Positions 57,395-64,000 of a DNA stretch of 64,000 nt are shown here, in pieces. A program made the position numbers and the translations under genes. Every line of letters starts with the position of its first letter. Position 1 is the stretch's first letter. The notes under the pieces are model-generated. The model searched no databases. It saw nothing but the letters and a program-made list of their open reading frames with translations, and was not told where the DNA came from. This stretch comes from Climacium dendroides (Eukaryota > Streptophyta > Bryopsida > Hypnales > Climaciaceae). The DNA is taken from positions 10,482,047 to 10,546,046 of the forward strand of contig OX467087.1 of assembly GCA_950106755.1 (NCBI GenBank). Direction: 5' to 3'.

Positions 57395-60300
57395 AATAGA
57401 ATGAAGACTAGAACATGTTTTGATAAATTGATTTTTGAAAGAGAAACAAAATTTATTGACATCTAATGTATAGATGAAAATCCATTTTTTGATCTAAAAG
57501 AGTTTGCATTCATTCCAAATAGAGTGATCCCACCCCAAGATTTGATTGCAATTTAGGTTTTTCATCCATTGAAAAGGAAGAATCTCTAGTCAAATATTCT
57601 CAAAAAAAGATTTGATTGCTTTTAAAAAAATTGCTCAAAAAATAATCCCTTAGCATGACAACTTTTGGACCAATCAATGGCACTCTTACAACTTTTCACT
57701 CATGCAATAGGGGTAGTTACACCGTCTTTAAGAACGGAACTTCTATGAAGAATGAAAAGTTGTTGAGAGAAACAAAGAGCCAATTAAAAACCTTTGTCCG
57801 ATGATAAGGTATGACATCCCTTTTGTTGGTGTGGAGACTAAGAATGAAGCATTTGAGTATGATAATTATTAGCATAGAATGCGTAAAATTGGAATGGAAA
57901 ACTTCAAGTTGTAGATCTTGGGATGTAGAGCGCAAATGGAATGCAAAATGTACAAAATCCTCTAAATTGCAAGATGAAGGCACTAAACACACATAACTAA
58001 TCCTATACTAACAACTTGGGATGTAAAAGAACATTTTGGCGTTAGTCAAAGTGAAAGGAGGAGTGGAGCAATGAAAACTTTGGTTGCTAAATCTTCTTTA
58101 CATCCATTATTCACTTCTAGAGGAGAGTAATGGCCATTCTCAATTTTCAAATAATGGGACTTTTTGAGGCAAGAAGAGACAACAAGAGACAAACAAAAAT
58201 TCCCATTCTTCGAAGATTGAGAATGGGGTGAAGGTGTGACTACCTCTAATAGCACTAGCATTGCAACTTCATATCTAGCCAATGATTCTCTACAAATTAT
58301 AAATAAATTCACTCCCATGCATATAATGAGGGATTCTCCATCCTACAAAAGGGAATGGTTTAGACTAGCTAACAAGGTTATGAACCGATAGCATTGTTTA
58401 CCAATGAAGTAGGGGTCCTTTTGCATTCTTGAAAAGGGGCTTCATTCAATGAACAAAATTATCTAATTAATGGCTCTTTAGTCAACCTTCATCTTGGATT
58501 TAATTGATAAGTCCCTCCCAAGCATCTAATAAAGCATAATACCTTTCCAAAATGGGAAAGATCATTTCTTGGTTATACCATGTTCTACAACTCCAAAATG
58601 AAGACACCTATTTATACTATTGTTAATTGTATTTTGTAGTTGTAGATGCATAATGCATATAAAATTGTGTGTATTAGAGTTGCATAGGCTTGCCAATTGA
58701 TATGGCCAATCACAACTTGTGCAAATTGTAGTACACATGTGTAGATTGCATTTGTTGAAGACAATTTCTTGATAACTATACATTTGGGTTAAATAGATTA
58801 ATGTAGTAGGAAAGATTTGGTGAATTTTCATTCTTGACTTGGATAGAATTGTCAATACGTTGACTAAAATGGATTTAATTTATGAACGAATAGGTGCATT
58901 TTTCATTTCTACACTAATTCTAAAAGTCATCCATTGACTACTTTGGGGCATGTGCAATGTTTTGAGGGATGTATCGGGATTAATATTATAATGCTACTAT
59001 GTACACGATTAAATTTCCATTTGGAAGACTTCACCTAAGATTGCAAGGTGGGAAAAAAAATTCATCCAATTTTCTTTTTGAATTTGCTTGAGTACATTTT
59101 TAGTGAGTAGTGTTGCAAATTCCCACGTTATAGTGTTGTTGACTTTTCTAAAGAAGAAAATGATATCAATCCATAAATCACCCTTGTAGTCAATTTTGGC
59201 CATTTCTTGCTATTTACTTTTGATGTGAATTTTAGCCATTAAAATGATATTTTTTGAATTTGAGTCCAACTAATGAAATGAAGCTTATCAAGTGTAGATT
59301 CTATTCTAATTGGATTTTTTTAATTAATAAATTTCATTATTTAATACCAATATGAATTGTGGGCCTTTGACCATGGTTTGTTGATTTTTTAATTTTAGAA
59401 TGATACTAGTAGTTGGCGCTTGCTATGCTATGCATTCACCGTTAGAATTTCATAAGAATTTTTATATATTAGATAGAATGTAGAGCAAGAATTTCAATAA
59501 ATCTTCAAATAAAAATTACTAAAATCTTCATATAATTTTTTTAATAAATAAGCATATACTGAAATAAACAATAGAAATTTAATGAATGATGAATGAAATA
59601 CATGCAATGACGAATACGGTAAAAGATACACATACATTAGAATGCATTAGAAATTTGACTCAATTATTACAAACAATGGCAACCCAAATAGAAGAATTTA
59701 AAGGAAAAACTTGTAAATCTCAAAAACTTTGTGAACAATTTAATTGTTGTGAAATCCAAAATCTGTTCAATTTAATAAATTTCTCAAATCATTTGGTAGT
59801 AGCAATAGAAAATTGGAATCAGAAGCTCAAAGCTCACAGAAGCACAAAATCATAGAAATGCAAAAGAAATATAAAGCCAAGAAAAGCAATGCAATTGCTA
59901 CCTTTATAATGTCACCATATTGATCCTCTTCAATATCACCTCAATTTCAAGGACTGTATTATTTTTATAATATCACCTTTTGTAAAAAGTGATATTACAG
60001 AAGTGATTGTGAACTGCTACTCTATTTCTGTAATATCACATTGTGTGAAAATACGATTTCTATGTATGCATGATTGAAAATATTTTTACAAAATATTTAA
60101 AATAATTATTTTAAAGACTTATTGAAATCATTATCATGCATTCTATTTTACTAATATGTGATAAAATGAATGTGTAGCATAGCAAGGATGAGCCCCTAGT
60201 AATGGTAGCATTTGTGATATTATAGAGGGAGTTATGATTTTAGTAGTATAATGATAATTTTTGTTCATATTGTAATATTATACACTATAATATACATTTG

Positions 60301-60589
60301 TGGTGAAAATCTCATTTTTTAGTATAATTTGTATTTGATATGAATTTTTTTTCCTTAAAAAATTCACAATAATTTTTTCAAAAAATGAAATTTTTTTATG
60401 GCTTGTAGTATTGCATGTGAAGGTTTGATTTGGCACTCAAATACCAAAATTGAATTTCTGCATTAGATTCCTAGGGGTTTATATTACCTTGCACCAATCA
60501 CAAAACAACACATGGCATTTTTTATTTTTTTTACAAAAATGACTTAATTCATACCAAATGATCCTAATCTCACATGCTAGCAATTGTAA
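57395..60589. other. Decayed repeat-rich stretch
   Basis: 57420-57870 and 58385-58480 match parts of 46.37-48.48 kb as described there. At about 59960-60045 the word GTGATATTACAGAA and its inverse recur. An 89-codon open frame at 59586-59855 (+) reads like protein in places but has no known motif. No gene is supported. Confidence 0.45.
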
Positions 60590-61170
60590 TGGATTCTCTA
60601 CTCTAAATTAAACTTTGAAGTCCATTAATTTATTCAATTTTCAATATTTTTTTGAAAAAAATAAAATCATAAGGATGTAGATTGTTTACTACAAATATCA
60701 CAACAACTGGGATTGTCATTTTTCAATGTCATAACGAAACTCTTAACAATTTAGTATTTTGAACCATTTTCTACTTTTTTCCTACTTACTATTTTTCCCT
60801 ATATGTTGTACAATTCCAAATGATGTAAAATTTTTCAAGCATGTACCCAACTTGTCTTGAAGAATGAATCCAAAAAAGCACCACCATTTTTTCATACAAA
60901 TGTGAGTTTCTAGAGTGCACCTGTCTAGTTTTTCACAAGGCCAAAAAAAGGATTTATGTGAATTTGAAAGCTCTCATCTTGCAATCCACTCGGTGGAAAT
61001 TTCTTAAAAAATTTCCACATGTTCCCAAGTCAACATACTACAACATTCTATGGTTCCATGTCCCAAAATGTTTTTTTTTTTTTTTTTCCTTTCCAAATTT
61101 CGTACTTGTACTACAAATGGCAGTTTTGGAGCGTTTTTAGGTGAAAACATAGGCAGCACTTCAAGGGGTT
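60590..61170 (-). mobile_element. Family A TTAA element, partial inverted copy
   Basis: In reverse complement it follows the left half of 23118-24060: the right edge has AAGGGGTTTA in place of CTTTAGGGGTTAA, then GGTGAAAACATAG, ATGGCAGTTTTGGAGC, ACTTGTACT, and further in AACAACTGGGATTGTCATTT. The outer end of the other half could not be found. Confidence 0.7.
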
Positions 61171-62399
61171 TACTTTTATAATATCCCCTTCAATCAATGG
61201 GTCCCATTGAATCTGAGCCTTAGAAATTTTATCCCAAACCCATCCAAATTTTATCATCACATTTTGACAGTCCATCATATATTTATAAAATTTTAAAAAG
61301 AGCTTGTTATTATCCCAGTCCACTCACTGACAATTCTCCAATGGGCCCTCCCAATCTCCGAGTTCTGCATGAAGATCTCTCACAACAGCCGTTGGATCCT
61401 GCTATGGACGGCCAGGGACGAGCCACGTTCATGGTTCCTTTTCCCTATCCAAGGGAGATTCCCTTACCATGGGGCTATGGGCCCCCTTGCAATTGATGGT
61501 GCAGTGATGAGAGCTTATCCTTAACGAGTTGAAAGCCTCACAACAAGGAAATTTTGAGCGTCTTTCTTTAGAACAATTCTTCTGGTAGAAAGTGCCCACC
61601 GAAGAGGTGAAACTGAATTTTGGGGAGACGAAGCTCCTTGAAATAATTTTCAGTAAGTTTTCCTTGAAAGACAAGTAGAATTGGCATCTAACCCAAGTCG
61701 TTTCATATTTTTTGGAGCTTTTTCAAATTAGTTGTAAAATTTTGAAGTTGAAATGACCTAGGGCTCTAAAATCGCCCACTTCCTAAAATGTAGACTACTT
61801 GTACATTGCTGAAGGCTGTGAAAAAATAACATATACAAATAGTGTACATTTTGAGGATGTGCGCGGTTTTAGAGCCTGTTACCTTATGGGATTCAGTTCA
61901 TCACAATTTAATTTAATTTTTTTCTTTTTCTTTTTCTTTTTCTTCTTTTTTGGAGGTGGGGGTGGGGGGCAAAAGAGCGGTTTAAGTTATTTGGAACAAT
62001 AATGGGAAATCAATAGGGAATCATGGTAGTTGGGGGGCTCATAAAACCCATAATTACTCAGGTAATAAACCTGCATCGAGCTCCGTGTAAGAGTTACACT
62101 CTCTTCTGCTGACTGTAATTAGTCTTGTTCCCAATGTTGGGGGAGGATCGCCGGGTAGTTCATTTGTTAGCCGGTGGAATTGGGAAAAAAAAAGTTGCAA
62201 ATTTGAAAACATGGGGAAAATAATGGGAAAATATTGGTGATAAAATGTATAAGAACTTTCCAGTTGGATTAAAAAAATAAAAGGACTTGGTACTTAAAAA
62301 AATGGTTAAATTTTGGAATGGTAAAATTTGTAAAACACCCCAATTGTTGGTGTAAATCTCCATCCAATTTGGCTCACATGGATGATGGATGTAGTTGAT
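61171..62399. other. Non-coding stretch with simple repeats
   Basis: 61655-61720 resembles 4475-4540 (CAGTAAGTTTTCCTTGAAAG). A TTTTTC/TTTCTT tract followed by GGTGGGGGTGGGGGG lies at about 61917-61968. An open frame on - at 61429-61674 has no known motif. Confidence 0.4.
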
Positions 62400-63060
62400 A
62401 ATAACCTCTAAAGTCCCATTGGTCCACTGGGGGCCAAAATGTGACTTTGGGGAGGCTTGCACAATTTTAGTATTCATTGTAATTTCTGAAATTTTTGTGG
62501 AGCTTGAAAAACACATAGGCTTCATGGAAATATATATATATATATAATTTCAATCAACGTGAGGGAGCAAAATCTATGGCACAATAAGCCAAAAATGGAA
62601 GTCGGCAAGCAACACAAAAAAATCATAGAAAGTCAAAATAATTTAAAAAAAATTCTCAAACATTGTATTTTTGTCTACATGTGAAGCTTTGGTTCATTCT
62701 AATTAGACTAGCAATGAGAAAGTTATGGACAATGTTATTTTTCAAGTAATTAAAGTATCTTCTTCAAAAAATATCTTATAGGATTCATTTTTGAATGTAA
62801 TTTTTATGATTTAAAAAAATAATAATATGGTTAAGTATACTTTTTGGAACAATCTCATTATTGGGATTGTTGTTTTTCAATTCCACTTTAAAGCTATTAA
62901 CAATTTGTTTTTTCAATGAATTTTAGACCTACTTCTACTTAACATCTTTTTAAAGTATAAAAATTGAGTGTGTATTTTTTTAATTTTTTTTCTAGACTTT
63001 CAACTCAATTCTTCAACATACAAAAAAAAATTTAAATCAAAGTTTTTAGTAGAAAACATT
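62400..63060 (+). mobile_element. Family B TTAA element, left part
   Basis: The left end ATAACCTCTAAAGTCCCATT has lost the first T of TTAA. It continues like 40536: GGGGGCCAAAATG, GAAATTTTTGTGGAGCTTGA, a TA-repeat (62530-62544), and TTTCAATCAACGTGAGGGAG. The right end could not be set; 63060 is approximate. Confidence 0.6.
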
Positions 63061-64000
63061 ACCACAAGTGGTGATGAAAGTCTAATGAAATTGTAAGACA
63101 ATGTTCAAAAAGACAATATTAGATGAATGGATAGAATTTGTCCTGATCTAATGCTAAATTTAGATCTCTATTTTTGGATTCCATTTAGTTTGTTTGCATT
63201 CTAATGTAAAGTAGAAACATCCAAAGTTGTCAAAATAAGCAATTTAGTATAGTTGGAGGCACCCTTCTCTAGAAAAAAACAAACATTTTTGTAGTATCAA
63301 CAATTGGAAATCATAAATTTTAAAATATATATATTTTTAGAATAATCACTATAAATTTTCAAAATCAAAATTCTTCGTAAAACTCCCAATTGAAACCAAT
63401 TGCAATTAGGTATAGGATTGATTCGAATGCACTTGGGATGTTTTCACCTTAGTTTTTACTGTAGAGCTAATGTGCAATTGAGGTTCAAAGTTTTGGAATT
63501 GGATTGAATAGCCACCATTTCCTGAATTCAATAACTTCACCCACTTGTGTAGTTTTTATATATGGCAAAATTGTTTCACTATATAGTACAAAAGGGGGCT
63601 TTGTAATTTCTATTGGAACCATGTAAAGAAGTAAGTGAGTCCCGCTAGAATCTAAAAGAACAAGAATAGTCCTCCCCTACATCCTACAATGGCAAACTAT
63701 ATGTTTTTGTTTTAATTCCTTATAATGTGTTTTGATTTTTCCCCAAGAATGAGTTGACTGAAATACACATGCAATAAACATTGATTTGTCTTTCATTTGC
63801 AAAATAAAATTGAGAATCTAGTACTTTGAAAGTTGGACATGGGGCAAGTAAATTACATTCCAATACATTGGTAGCTTCCTTGCATATTCAAACTTTGTAC
63901 ATTCAATTTCAAAGCCTTCCCAAACATGTTAGAGTCTTTCTAATATATTTGGAGACTTAAAAGGTTTGATATTAGCTAGCTAAAGTAATAGTAGACTATA
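63061..64000. other. AT-rich stretch without recognised features
   Basis: No gene, element terminus or strong repeat was recognised up to the window edge. Confidence 0.35.

Noticed and set aside
59586..59855. 89-codon open frame on +
   Set aside because: Some stretches look protein-like, but no motif, neighbour or second copy supports it.

Overview
This window looks like nuclear DNA from a land plant. The evidence is a GT37 xyloglucan-type fucosyltransferase end, a plant-type AP2/ERF factor with a cytokinin-response-factor (CRF) domain, a 13-exon plant-type HGSNAT-like gene with GT-AG introns, and AT-rich intergenic DNA full of short inverted-repeat elements. The species cannot be fixed from the sequence alone. 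No bacterial-style operons, no organellar genes and no CRISPR were seen.

Layout. (1) 1-15 kb is gene-bearing. It holds the last exon of a GT37 fucosyltransferase (+, 228-869), a two-exon mitochondrial-type AAA+ ATPase (-, 1866-4094), a 475-aa HGSNAT-like multispan membrane protein in 13 exons (+, 6263-13580), and two conserved-looking exons of an unrecognised gene (-, 13858-14827) that lies convergent to it. (2) 15-36 kb has no convincing gene. It is a mosaic of non-autonomous DNA elements: many begin and end at TTAA with CCCTAAAGG-like termini, and there are also Stowaway-like, hAT-like foldback and long-TIR elements. (3) 37.67-39.07 kb holds one intronless CRF-type AP2/ERF gene (-). (4) 39-64 kb is again an element graveyard, with a 2.35-kb segment present twice (49.54-51.92 and 53.70-56.03 kb).

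The genes do not form a pathway; they are ordinary plant genes beside one another. The most unusual content is the repeat fraction. At least six groups of elements, about 220-950 bp long, sit between TTAA tetranucleotides. One of them (16930-17158) has an empty counterpart inside the same window at about 25.12 kb, where a single TTAA replaces the insert. This shows directly that these elements inserted at TTAA and duplicated it, which is the habit of the piggyBac and Kolobok superfamilies. No transposase for them is encoded here. Coordinates of repeats were read by eye from matching termini and may be off by a few bases; gene exons were placed by reading frame and splice sites.
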